In this document: positions 1 through 14,886 of the stretch, piece by piece | Layout: each line of letters begins with the position of its first letter | Position numbering within the stretch: position 1 is the first letter of the stretch | Source of the DNA: Lentzea indica | GTDB taxonomy: Bacteria; Actinomycetota; Actinomycetes; Mycobacteriales; Pseudonocardiaceae | Length of the DNA stretch: 64,000 nucleotides | NCBI RefSeq assembly: GCF_012184385.1 | Contig: NZ_VSRL01000012.1 | Span: forward strand, 1 to 64,000 | Direction: 5' to 3' | Made by a program: the position numbers and the translations under genes | Notes under the pieces: generated by a model | The model's input: only the letters and a program-made list of their open reading frames with translations | Databases searched by the model: none | Told to the model about the DNA's origin: nothing

Positions 1-154
1 CCTCAACCTCGTGAGCACGGGGTCGGCCGCGCCGACCGCTGTCGACCTGGCCGCGCAGCAGCAACAGGTCCACCACCACCACGGCGGTCACGCCGGCTAC
101 GGCTACGGGCACCGCAAGCACCGCGGCCTCGGTGGTCTCTTCTTCTCCTCCTGA
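1..154 (+). CDS. C-terminal end of a His/Gly-rich protein (partial)
   Basis: An open frame runs from the left edge (codons starting at base 2) to TGA at 152-154, giving the last 50 residues only. The tail has a QQQQ run, four consecutive histidines and a Gly/Tyr/His-rich stretch ending in LFFSS. A perfect hairpin terminator follows directly, which supports a real gene end. His/Gly-rich tails occur in secreted or metal-binding proteins, but nothing visible identifies a family, so the function is unknown. Confidence 0.6.
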   Translation, partial: LNLVSTGSAAPTAVDLAAQQQQVHHHHGGHAGYGYGHRKHRGLGGLFFSS

Positions 155-160
155 CGTGCG

Positions 161-189
161 ACGGCCCCGGATCCCTGCTCCGGGGCCGT
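161..189 (+). terminator. Rho-independent-type hairpin after the His-rich gene
   Basis: An 11-bp perfect stem (161-171 with 179-189) encloses a 7-nt loop, 7 bases after the stop codon. No clear T-run follows, as is common in high-GC actinomycetes. Confidence 0.7.
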
Positions 190-229
190 TGACTACTACC
201 GAAAATCCAGGCGATAATCGGTAGTCAAC
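188..229 (+). promoter_or_regulatory. Promoter overlapped by an inverted repeat (probable autoregulatory operator)
   Basis: GTTGACTAC (188-196) is repeated inverted as GTAGTCAAC (221-229), and TACCGA (197-202) pairs with TCGGTA (218-223). The same bases form a good sigma-A promoter: TTGACT at 189-194 and GATAAT at 213-218, 18 bp apart, with the start codon at 243. Both promoter boxes lie inside the palindrome, so a bound repressor would block RNA polymerase. The adjacent gene product carries an HTH-like segment and is the natural candidate repressor (inference). Confidence 0.7.
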
Positions 230-242
230 GGGAGGAGTAGCC

Positions 243-689
243 ATGTCTGTCGCGACCGAGGCCGCCCACATCCGGGATCTCTTCGAAACGATCGAGGAGC
301 TCGAGTCCGTGGCGTCGTCCCTGGCAGAAGACGACGAACGCCGCCGCAAGCTCGACGGCGTGGTGGCCAAGACCCTCCGCCAAGCCCCGCCGGTACGCCC
401 CGTGGTGGCCGGCGAACTCCTCGACCTCACCGAGAAGACAGTGAAGGCCTGGGCCCGAGAGGGCGTGCTGGCCATCCACAGCCAAGCACCGCGCATGCTG
501 CTCGACACCGTGCGCCTCCACGAGGTCCTCCACCTCGTCTCCGACCTCCGCCGCGCAGGCAAGACCCGCGGCCTGATCGACGAAGTCCACCGCCGCCTCA
601 GCGACCAGTCGTTGCTGGACCGCTCCGACCTGGCCTCGTCCCTGGACGAGATGCGCAGTGGCAGAGGACGCGTGGTCCGCTCAGCTTGA
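243..689 (+). CDS. HTH-like protein, first gene of a coupled pair
   Basis: 148 aa from ATG at 243 with GGAGGAG just upstream. The middle (about residues 50-95) reads like a MerR/excisionase-type winged helix: a VVAGELLDLTEKTVKAWARE stretch, then a hydrophobic helix. The C-terminus is charged. It overlaps the next gene by four bases, so the two are translationally coupled. With the palindromic promoter just upstream, the arrangement resembles a toxin-antitoxin or regulator/effector module, but I recognise no named family. The antitoxin-like role is inference. Confidence 0.6.
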   Translation: MSVATEAAHIRDLFETIEELESVASSLAEDDERRRKLDGVVAKTLRQAPPVRPVVAGELLDLTEKTVKAWAREGVLAIHSQAPRMLLDTVRLHEVLHLVSDLRRAGKTRGLIDEVHRRLSDQSLLDRSDLASSLDEMRSGRGRVVRSA

Positions 690-1123
690 TCCAGGTAGTA
701 GAAACCCACACAGCGCACGCCCAGGCCAACGGCCTTCGCGGCCGCGCCCGCGTGGCCTACGAACGCTTCCTCGACGAACTGGCGCACTCAGGCTGCGCCA
801 CCCTGGGCTACCGCGTGACGGGCCCAGAACCCCTGCCGCGCCTCTGCGTAAAACACCTGCGCGGCGCCGACCGCGTAGTGGTCGCCTTCCCGTCACCCGA
901 CGTCGTGTGGGTGCTGCTGGTCGGACCGCACGACGACGACCCAGGCCTCGACCTCTACGAGGCCCTCTACGAGATGGCGGGCGTACGCCCCCGCCTCTCC
1001 GAGAAGCGCACCAAACCCCGCTGCTGCACCGACGAGTCCGGCGTCCCGCCACTAGTGGACGAGCACCTGGTGGACGACCTCGTCATCCGCGCCCGAGCCC
1101 TGGCCCGAGCCCGCCGCCGCTGA
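686..1123 (+). CDS. Hypothetical protein, second gene of the coupled pair
   Basis: 145 aa. The TTG start at 686 overlaps the preceding stop (TTGA). The N-terminal third is helical and basic. The centre has alternating hydrophobic strands (RVVVAFPSPDVVWVLLVG) followed by an acidic DDDPGLDLYEALYEM helix. A two-cysteine RTKPRCC segment precedes a helical tail rich in Arg. The size and a basic, strand-rich core would fit a small toxin-like partner, but no catalytic motif can be named. Function unknown. Confidence 0.55.
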   Translation: MIQVVETHTAHAQANGLRGRARVAYERFLDELAHSGCATLGYRVTGPEPLPRLCVKHLRGADRVVVAFPSPDVVWVLLVGPHDDDPGLDLYEALYEMAGVRPRLSEKRTKPRCCTDESGVPPLVDEHLVDDLVIRARALARARRR

Positions 1124-1169
1124 GACATCTCCCCCACGGGCAGACATCAGGGTTCACCGACAAGAAAAG

Positions 1170-1198
1170 TTGTCAGGACGGGGATAGTTGTCTAGGCT
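1170..1198 (+). promoter_or_regulatory. Promoter of the DUF4287 gene
   Basis: TTGTCA at 1170-1175 and TAGGCT at 1193-1198 are spaced 17 bp, about 28 bp before the ATG. TTGTC recurs at 1188-1192, giving an 18-bp-spaced direct repeat that could be an operator half-site pair. Confidence 0.5.
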
Positions 1199-1225
1199 CT
1201 GGTTCAACGACGAACGGAGACGCCG

Positions 1226-1507
1226 ATGTCCTTCCAGGCCTACCTCGACGGCGCGGAGAAGAAGACCGGCAAGACTCCGGCCGAACTGCTGGCAGCGGCC
1301 GCAGAGCGCGGCTACGACGCGACCACCAAGGCGGGCGTGGTCCTGGAATGGCTGAAGACCGACTACGACCTGGGCCGCGGACACGGCATGGCGCTGTACC
1401 ACGTGCTGAAGAACGGCCCGGAGATCAGCGCGAAGCACGTAGGCACCAACGGCAGCCACCGAGACGAGTCGACAACGCTCCGCCTGGACGGCCTAGCCAA
1501 CCGCTGA
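1226..1507 (+). CDS. DUF4287 family protein
   Basis: 93 aa, ATG at 1226 after CGGAG. Residues about 4-65 match the DUF4287 pattern common in actinobacteria: SFQAYLDGAEKKTGKTP, then helices ending in DLGRGHGMALYHVLK. DUF4287 domains are small, all-helical and of unknown function. The tail from about residue 72 is Ser/Asn/Thr-rich and probably unstructured. It is monocistronic with its own promoter and is followed by the repeat element at 1.57-1.92 kb. Confidence 0.8.
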   Translation: MSFQAYLDGAEKKTGKTPAELLAAAAERGYDATTKAGVVLEWLKTDYDLGRGHGMALYHVLKNGPEISAKHVGTNGSHRDESTTLRLDGLANR

Positions 1508-1566
1508 CGTGTTGGTGGTACCCAAAGGCGATTCGATCATGAGTTGGCGGTACTTGCAGACGCCAA

Positions 1567-1920
1567 TTGATCGAGGGCCGAAGGCCCGAGCCGAAGCGAC
1601 GACGCAGCCGAGCAGCACTTCACACACAACGCGGGTGGGGTGGTCCCGTCACGAGTCGCAGGCGAAGCCCTGCCGCGCTCGGGATGGGGAGTCAAGGCAC
1701 GCCTTTCGCCTTGACTCCCCATCCCGAGTGTGGCTGCCTCTGGTGCGACTCGTGACGGGACCACCCCACACCAACGCAACCCACCAACGCAACAGCACCC
1801 CGCCCAACGCAACCGGCGTGCCATCAGCCCGCGACCGGCGCTGGCCGGTCTTTGATCAGTTGTCGGGGGTCTGGGGGCAGCGCCCCCAGGTGAAAGCACG
1901 CAACCGCCAGCCGCCAACGC
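1567..1920. repeat. Intergenic repeat element, copy 1
   Basis: This non-coding stretch between the DUF4287 gene and rpoC is closely similar to 21.10-21.45 kb, in the same orientation. Shared parts in order: a unit ending in GCAGCCGAGCAG, CACACAACGCGGGTGGGG, a 26-bp inverted repeat, repeated CCAACGCAA-type words, a GACGG/GACCGGCG-like stretch before GATCAG, and the hairpin CTGGGGGC-AGC-GCCCCCAG (1871-1889). No transposase or convincing ORF lies inside. It looks like a dispersed, structured intergenic repeat. Confidence 0.75.
1635..1769. repeat. Nested perfect inverted repeats (giant stem-loop)
   Basis: The outer arms are 1635-1660 and 1744-1769 (26 bp, perfect). A second perfect 21-bp inverted repeat lies inside at 1678-1698 and 1708-1728 with a 9-nt loop. 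Copy 2 at 21.2 kb keeps the outer arms with one mismatch but lacks the inner stem-loop, so the inner hairpin is an insertion here or a loss there. Confidence 0.85.
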
Positions 1921-1950
1921 AACAAGACCACCCACGAAACCCGAGCGCCC

Positions 1951-1992
1951 CAAAACAAAACGGCCCCCGGAGCCAAAGCTCCAGGGGCCGTT
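1951..1992 (-). terminator. rpoBC operon terminator
   Basis: A strong stem (1959-1973 with 1978-1992, one mismatch) lies 13 bases after the rpoC stop. On the minus strand it is followed by GTTTTGTTTTG, a classic intrinsic terminator. Confidence 0.85.
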
Positions 1993-2004
1993 CAGCACCA
2001 ACGA

Positions 2005-5900
<3,896 letters not shown>

Positions 5901-6000
5901 GTCTACTCTCTTCCCCTTTTTAGATCGGTGGCAAAGGAGCTGGTCGGAAGGTCAGGGAGAGCTACGCGGGAGGCATTGCTCTCCCTGACCGGCGAGGTGA

Positions 6001-9486
<3,486 letters not shown>

Positions 9487-9991
9487 GATGCGTCCTTCCA
9501 GGGACAGGTAGCTGGCTAGAGCGAACTAGCACGGCTGTCAAGGGTGCGGCGATGCCCGACTAATCCACGCTCTCGGCGAAGGGCAAGCGGAAAATGGGCA
9601 GCGCAAAGGGGCAGTCTAGCCACGCGCACGGCGACTGTCGAGAGGCACCTGGAAGGACCCTCCTCTTGCTCACCGACAGAGTGACCCTGCATGAGCGTGC
9701 AGTCAAGATGTTGCGTGGCGATCCACTCTCTGGATGGAGCGCTATTTGCCGAACATCACCCATTTGACCTGCACAAACACGCGTGCGGCCGTTTTGGTGG
9801 GAAGTTGGCGGCTTCAAGTGAACTTACAGAGCGCCACGAGAATTGTGTGACTGAGATCACGCGTGTCGGGGCTGGCGGAGGGGGTCCGAGCAGTGCTTTC
9901 AGGGCACTTCCGACGTCCTCACAGCGAAGTTGATCTTAGGACACGATGATCGCTGGGCCGACACCGGCCCGGGCCAAACGACCGGCGGGCG
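9487..9991 (-). promoter_or_regulatory. Long upstream region of rpoBC
   Basis: About 500 bp between the Mce-associated gene and rpoB. It is visibly more AT-rich than the flanking genes and has no ORF with coding character. A TTGACT box on the minus strand sits at 9706-9701, with a weak CACTCT 17 bp downstream. No strong terminator for the Mce operon is visible. Initiation near 9.68 kb would give an rpoB leader of about 190 nt. Promoter placement is tentative. Confidence 0.4.
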
Positions 9992-10831
9992 TCAGCAGCC
10001 CTGCAGCTCGCGCTTCTGCTCGGCGCTGGCGCCGAACATCTCCATGTTGTCGATCTTCCACCGGCCGCCGTCGTCGATCGCGCTGACGCGGAGCATGGCG
10101 GTGCCGCCACCGGACTGGTTGTCGGTGGTGCGGGTGGTGACCTGGTCGGCGAACACCAGCACAGTCGCGCGGCCGTCCTTCAGCGACGACACGGCGGAGG
10201 ACACCACACGGACGGTCACGACCAGCTTCTGCTGCGGCGCGATCTCCTTGACCGGGCCGAACACGGCGTTGTACTGGCACAGCGCCTTGCCGGTGAGCAG
10301 CTCCTTGGCCGCCTTCTCGGTGGCCTCCACGTCCGCGAAGTTGTACGAGAACGACTTCTCCACGGCCGAGCGGATCTGGCCGTTCACCGCCGAGGTGGTC
10401 GCGGAGTCGACCAGCGCGGCGTCGTAGGTCACCGAGCGGGACTTGACCATGAAGAACGTGCCGAGGCCGCCCAGCAGCACCGCGACCAGCAGCAACGCCG
10501 ACGGCAGCACCCAGCCGGAACGTCCCGATGCGACAGGCTCAGCGTCCGTCTTCTCGGCGACGGGCTTGGTCTTCTCCTGCTCGGCCTTCTTCTCCGGGCT
10601 CTTCTTCTCCGCGGCCGGCTGCTTCACGGCCGGTGGCGTCCACTCGACCGCCTCCGGTGCCTTGAGCTCCTCGGCCTCCGGCGCGTCCACGAGTTCGTCC
10701 GGCGCGACCTCCGGAGCAACGGGCTCGGAGGACGCGCGGCGGCTCAGGCCGGCGACCTTGGGGCGGCCTCCGGCCGGCGGAGCGGGGATGGGGCGGCGGC
10801 GAGATGGGGGCACGTGCACTCGTCCAATCAA
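9992..10831 (-). CDS. Mce-associated membrane protein (second Mas protein)
   Basis: 279 aa if the TTG at 10831 is used; GTG codons four and six codons later are alternatives. Residues 1-100 are a Pro/Ala/Glu/Lys-rich cytoplasmic segment. One transmembrane helix follows at about 106-128 (WVLPSALLLVAVLLGGLGTFF). The extracytoplasmic ~150 residues have the NTF2-like fold pattern of Mce-associated (Mas) proteins: an AV..SFSYNFAD helix, a central CQYN segment and a strand-rich half ending in RWKIDNMEMFG. Last gene of the Mce operon, 11 bp after the previous stop. Mas proteins stabilise the Mce complex in mycobacteria; the exact role here is inferred. Confidence 0.8.
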   Translation of the reverse strand: MIGRVHVPPSRRRPIPAPPAGGRPKVAGLSRRASSEPVAPEVAPDELVDAPEAEELKAPEAVEWTPPAVKQPAAEKKSPEKKAEQEKTKPVAEKTDAEPVASGRSGWVLPSALLLVAVLLGGLGTFFMVKSRSVTYDAALVDSATTSAVNGQIRSAVEKSFSYNFADVEATEKAAKELLTGKALCQYNAVFGPVKEIAPQQKLVVTVRVVSSAVSSLKDGRATVLVFADQVTTRTTDNQSGGGTAMLRVSAIDDGGRWKIDNMEMFGASAEQKRELQGC

Positions 10832-10842
10832 CTCTGGCCGAA

Positions 10843-11358
10843 TCAGATGCCCACCCGCATCTGGCCCAGCTGGCTCAGCTTCCAGCCGTCCTCGGTGCGG
10901 GTGAGCTCGGTGAGAAACCGGTCGATCTTGGTGGCCTTCTGGCCGCCCTCTGGGGTCACGGAGTACTCCACGACGGCGATCATCTTGGCCTTGCCGGTGC
11001 GGTCGTCCAGCTCGGTGAGCGCGGCGTCCAGCACCTTCGACTCGGTCACCGACTTGGCGTCGACCAGCTGCTTCTTGCGCTTGTCCTTTTCGGAGTCGAT
11101 CTGGGCGCGCAGTTCGCCGGTCGACGAGTTGAGCCAGCGCTGCAGGTCCTCGTCGACCTTCTTGTAGTCGAGGGTCGTGAAGTTCGTGATGGCGACCTGG
11201 CCCGACCGCAACGCCTCGTCGCGGTGCGAGGCGTACTCCGATTCCGACGAGTGCGACGCCGCGTACCAGGCCACGCCGAAGTACGCGGCGTACCCGAACG
11301 TCAGCACCGCCAGGACCGCGGCGACACTCAAGATCACATTGGTGGTGAAGATCCGCAC
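10843..11358 (-). CDS. Mce-associated membrane protein (first Mas protein)
   Basis: 171 aa. The GTG start at 11358 shares one base with the MceF stop, with GAGGAG inside the end of mceF as ribosome site. The frame stays open further upstream, but that part lies inside mceF and is not used. One N-terminal transmembrane helix (residues about 6-28), then an extracytoplasmic domain: a long helical region, LTELDDRTGKAKMIAVVEYSV strands, and a closing LTRTEDGWKLSQLGQM motif typical of Mas proteins, where a Trp-containing strand ends the NTF2-like fold. Confidence 0.82.
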   Translation of the reverse strand: MRIFTTNVILSVAAVLAVLTFGYAAYFGVAWYAASHSSESEYASHRDEALRSGQVAITNFTTLDYKKVDEDLQRWLNSSTGELRAQIDSEKDKRKKQLVDAKSVTESKVLDAALTELDDRTGKAKMIAVVEYSVTPEGGQKATKIDRFLTELTRTEDGWKLSQLGQMRVGI

Positions 11359-12581
11359 TACTTCTTCTCCTCTGGCAAGCCCAGCAGCTGGCCCAGCGAC
11401 GTCAGCAGCGGCCGCTCGGGAGCAGCCTGCGCGGGTTCCTGACCCGGCTGCGTCGTCGCGTTGCCGACCGGTGTCGTCGGCGTTCCACCGTACGGCGCAT
11501 TCTGCGAGCCTCGCACCGAGGTCGCGCTGCCGCGGGCCAGAGCGCAGTAGGCCTGCGTGTTCAGCGGTGCGGCAGAGGTGTCGTTGCCAGTACGGATGGT
11601 CGTGCCCTCGTAGCCGACGGTGCACGGCATCGGGTCGAACGCGTTGAGCGCGAGCCCGAAGTGCGCCGTGCCGTCGCCCGGCGCCACCGAGAAACCACCA
11701 CCGACGGCGATGGGGTACGTCACGGCGATCTGCTCCAGACCATCGCGCCTGGTCACGAGGATGTGCGACGTGGTCAGCAGGTTCGCGAAGACCACACCGA
11801 GGTTCGGCCCGCTCTCCTTGAGCAACGCAGAGACCTGCTCGGACGCCGGCGGCACCGCGACGATCAACCGCCGCAGGTCGCCGTCGGACGCCTTCAGCTG
11901 CTCCGCGATCAACCGCAGGTCGCCGCTGAACGAGCGGATGGCACCGCCCTGCGAAGCCTGCGTGGCCAGCACGATCCGGCCGTCCTTCAGCAGCTGCGTC
12001 GTCTGCGGCAGGTGCTCGGAGGCGGCCCTGGTGAACGCGGAGGTGTTGTCGATCAGCACCTGCAGGTCGCCGCCGGTGCCGCTGAACGCGTTGTGCAGCT
12101 CGTCGACGACGGTCTTCAAGGAGTCCGTCGGCACCGACGACGCGAACGCGTCCAGGTTCGACAACAGTCCGTCGACCGGCGGCGGTGTCTTGGTCGCCGA
12201 GCGCGGAATGACCGACCCGGCCTCCAGGTACGGGGCCCCGTCGCTCTTCGGCCGCAGGTCCACGTACTGCTCACCGACGGCCGACCGGTTCGCCACGACG
12301 GCCTCGGTCGACGCCGGCACGCGCGGTGCGTCCGCGTCCAGCTCCAGGTCGACCTCGATGCCGTCGGAGGTGAGCCGCAGCTGCCCGACCCTGCCGATCG
12401 TGACGCCGCGGTAGGTGACCTCGGCGTTGGTGAAGATGCCGCCGGAGTCGGCGAGTTGCATCGTCACCGTGGTCGTCGACGACTTGAACAGACCGACGTA
12501 CGTCGCGCTGACGTACGACACGCCCAGCAACGCGACCAGCACGAACGCGCCGATCTTGAGCTTCGTCCCCCGCGTGATCAC
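11358..12581 (-). CDS. mceF: MCE family protein, MceF-like
   Basis: 407 aa. GTG start overlapping the mceE stop by four bases (GTGA). N-terminal transmembrane anchor at residues 8-30, MCE/MlaD domain at about 36-112 (YRGVTIGRVGQLRL hairpin; SAVGEQYVDLRP), then a helical domain to about 275. The C-terminal third contains two cysteines, then a disordered Pro/Thr/Gln-rich stretch and LLTSLGQLLGLPEEKK. MceF is the last of six subunits that form a hexameric lipid-transport tunnel in the envelope. Confidence 0.88.
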   Translation of the reverse strand: MITRGTKLKIGAFVLVALLGVSYVSATYVGLFKSSTTTVTMQLADSGGIFTNAEVTYRGVTIGRVGQLRLTSDGIEVDLELDADAPRVPASTEAVVANRSAVGEQYVDLRPKSDGAPYLEAGSVIPRSATKTPPPVDGLLSNLDAFASSVPTDSLKTVVDELHNAFSGTGGDLQVLIDNTSAFTRAASEHLPQTTQLLKDGRIVLATQASQGGAIRSFSGDLRLIAEQLKASDGDLRRLIVAVPPASEQVSALLKESGPNLGVVFANLLTTSHILVTRRDGLEQIAVTYPIAVGGGFSVAPGDGTAHFGLALNAFDPMPCTVGYEGTTIRTGNDTSAAPLNTQAYCALARGSATSVRGSQNAPYGGTPTTPVGNATTQPGQEPAQAAPERPLLTSLGQLLGLPEEKK

Positions 12582-13714
12582 TTGCGACCACCTCCCAGCA
12601 GGCCGCCGAGCAGGTCGCCCAGCCCGGACCCGGTGCCCTGCCCGAGGTCCGGCAGCGGGATGTTCGGCATCGGCAACGGCGTGCCCTGGCTCGGCACCAG
12701 CGAGTCCAGCGGGGACTGCCGCGACCGCCCGAGGTTGTCGAGGATCGTGCCGAGGTTCAGGTCCAGGTCGGCGTAGAGGTTCGTGTAGTCGCCCTTGATG
12801 CCGTCGACCGCCTCGTCCGGGAACGGGTAGGTCAGCAGCAGCTCCAGCGACTTCGGCAGGTTCTGCCCCGACTCCGCGAGCTTCGTCAACGTCGGCTGCA
12901 GCGCCTTCAGGTCGGCCACGATGTCGTCACGGCTCCTGTTGACCGTGTCCACCGCGACGTCGGAGAGCTTGTTCAACGACTGCAGCAGCGTCACGAGCTG
13001 CGTGCGCTGCTCGGCCAGCACCTTCAGGCCGGGCTCCAGGTCGGTCAGCGCCACCGCGATCTTCTCGCGCTGCTGCGCCAGCGTGCCGGCGAGCCGGTTG
13101 ATCGAGTCGAGCGCGCGGACGATCTCCGCCTTGTGCTTGTCCAGCTCCCCGACGAAGGTGTTCAGGTTGCCCAGCAACGAGCGGATCTCCTGCTCGTTGC
13201 CCTCCATCGCGGCGTTGAGCTCCTTGGTGATGTGCTGCAGCTGAGCGACACCACCACCGTTGAGCAGCATCGACAACGCGCCGAAGACCTCTTCGACCTC
13301 GGGGTTGCGGTTGGTCTTCGTCAGCGGGATCACGGCGTTGTCGGCGAGCTCGCCCACGGCGTCCTTGGGCTTGCCCAGCTCGACGAACTTCTCACCGAGC
13401 AAGGCCGACTGGCGCAGGTTGGCGAACGCGTTCGCTGGCAGCTGCACGTCGCCGTTGACCAGCATGGTGACCTCGGCGGTCCAGCCGTCCTGCGCCAGAT
13501 CGATCTTCTCGACCCTGCCGACCGGCACGTCGTTGACCTTCACGCCCGCCTGCGGCACCAGGTCCAGCACGTCCTTGAACTGCGCCTTGACCCGGTAGGG
13601 GTGATCACCGACGTCGGCACCACCCGGCAGCGGCAGGTTGTAGACGCCGTCGAACCCACCGGAACCACAACCGGCGAGAACCAGCGCTGTCAGCGCGATC
13701 GCGAGCTTCCTCAC
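12578..13714 (-). CDS. mceE: MCE family lipoprotein, MceE-like
   Basis: 378 aa from GTG at 13714, overlapping the mceD stop by four bases. A longer open frame exists but overlaps mceD out of phase. The signal peptide ends in a lipobox L13-A-G-C16, so Cys16 is the predicted lipidated residue; MceE is the usual lipoprotein of the set. MCE domain at about 40-125 (KVNDVPVGRVEKIDL; QSALLGEKFVEL), then a long helical region with heptad-like LNTFVGELDKHKAEIVRALD. The C-terminus is Gly/Leu/Pro-rich and low-complexity. Confidence 0.9.
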   Translation of the reverse strand: MRKLAIALTALVLAGCGSGGFDGVYNLPLPGGADVGDHPYRVKAQFKDVLDLVPQAGVKVNDVPVGRVEKIDLAQDGWTAEVTMLVNGDVQLPANAFANLRQSALLGEKFVELGKPKDAVGELADNAVIPLTKTNRNPEVEEVFGALSMLLNGGGVAQLQHITKELNAAMEGNEQEIRSLLGNLNTFVGELDKHKAEIVRALDSINRLAGTLAQQREKIAVALTDLEPGLKVLAEQRTQLVTLLQSLNKLSDVAVDTVNRSRDDIVADLKALQPTLTKLAESGQNLPKSLELLLTYPFPDEAVDGIKGDYTNLYADLDLNLGTILDNLGRSRQSPLDSLVPSQGTPLPMPNIPLPDLGQGTGSGLGDLLGGLLGGGRK

Positions 13715-14886
13715 TGGGGCACCCCCGCGAGCGGCAGGGGCAGCGGCAGCTTGCCCGCGTTCATGTCGCTGAGCACCTCGGCCGGCGACTTCAGCGGAAC
13801 CGCGCCGGTCAGGACCGGCTCCAGCTGCTTGCACGTCTGTGCGAGCACCGGCGGCACGTTGTTCGGCGTCGCCTGCTGGACCAGCTTGCAGATCAGCACG
13901 ATCGGCGGCTGGTTGAGCTCGTTGATGTTCGCGCGGGTGTCGAGCGTGCCGGACGCCGCGTTGTAGGAGTTCTGCAGGTTGCCCAGCGCCAGCGGGGCGA
14001 CGTCGAGAGTCTCCGCCAGGGCGGCCCGCTGGTTCACCAGCACCTGCGTGATCGAGGCGAGCTTGTCCACGTTGGACTTGAGCACCTCGCGGTTGTCCTT
14101 GATGAAGCCCTGCACCTGCCCCAGCGCGGTCGCCAGCTCGTTGAGCGCTGCACCGAGGTCACCGCGTTCGTCGGCGAGCATCTTCGACACGTCGGCGAGC
14201 TGCTTGTTGAAGTCGCGCACCTGGCTGTCGTTCGCGGCCAGCATCGCGGTGAACTTCTGCAGGTTGTCGACCGTGGCAAACAGGTCCTCTTTGGACCCGG
14301 ACAGCGTGCGCGTGGCCTGGCCGAGGTTCTTCAACGTGTCGTTGAGCGCCTGGCCGTTGCCCTCGAGGTTCTTCGCGGCGGAGTTCAGCAGGTCCGCCAG
14401 CGCGCCGTCCGCGTTCGCACCGTTGGGACCCAACGCGGTCGTGAGCTTGTCGAGCGACTGGTACAGCTCGTCCAGCTCGACCGGCGTCGCGGTGCGCTCG
14501 CGCGGGATCACGGCGTTGTCGCCCAGCGTCGGCCCACCGGTGTAGGCGGGGGCGAGCTGGACGTACCGGTCGCTGACGACGCTCGGCGAGACCACGACGG
14601 CCTGCGCGTTCTCCGGGATCCGCACGTCGCGGTCGACGGTGAAGACGACCTTCACGGTCTTGCCCTCCGGCGTGACCTCGTCGATGGTGCCGACCTTCAC
14701 GCCCAGCACCCGCACGTCACCGCCGGGGTAGACGCCGACGGCCGCGGCGAAGTGCGCGGTGACCTTGCGCCCGTTCATGCCGGCGAAGACCCACCACATG
14801 CCCGCGGTCACGACCAGTGCGAGCACGCACGCGATCGCGATGAACCGCGCCATGTCGCGCCCTGCTTTGGTGTTCGAGGTCGTCAT
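13711..14886 (-). CDS. mceD: MCE family protein, MceD-like
   Basis: 391 aa. ATG at 14886 overlaps the mceC stop (ATGA). Transmembrane segment at about 15-36. MCE domain at about 40-125 with LGVKVGTIDEVTPEG and SVVSDRYVQLAP. A helical bundle of about 200 residues follows. Two cysteines (in LICKLVQQ and AQTCKQLE) could pair outside the cell. The Pro/Leu-rich end is short. Confidence 0.88.
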   Translation of the reverse strand: MTTSNTKAGRDMARFIAIACVLALVVTAGMWWVFAGMNGRKVTAHFAAAVGVYPGGDVRVLGVKVGTIDEVTPEGKTVKVVFTVDRDVRIPENAQAVVVSPSVVSDRYVQLAPAYTGGPTLGDNAVIPRERTATPVELDELYQSLDKLTTALGPNGANADGALADLLNSAAKNLEGNGQALNDTLKNLGQATRTLSGSKEDLFATVDNLQKFTAMLAANDSQVRDFNKQLADVSKMLADERGDLGAALNELATALGQVQGFIKDNREVLKSNVDKLASITQVLVNQRAALAETLDVAPLALGNLQNSYNAASGTLDTRANINELNQPPIVLICKLVQQATPNNVPPVLAQTCKQLEPVLTGAVPLKSPAEVLSDMNAGKLPLPLPLAGVPQ

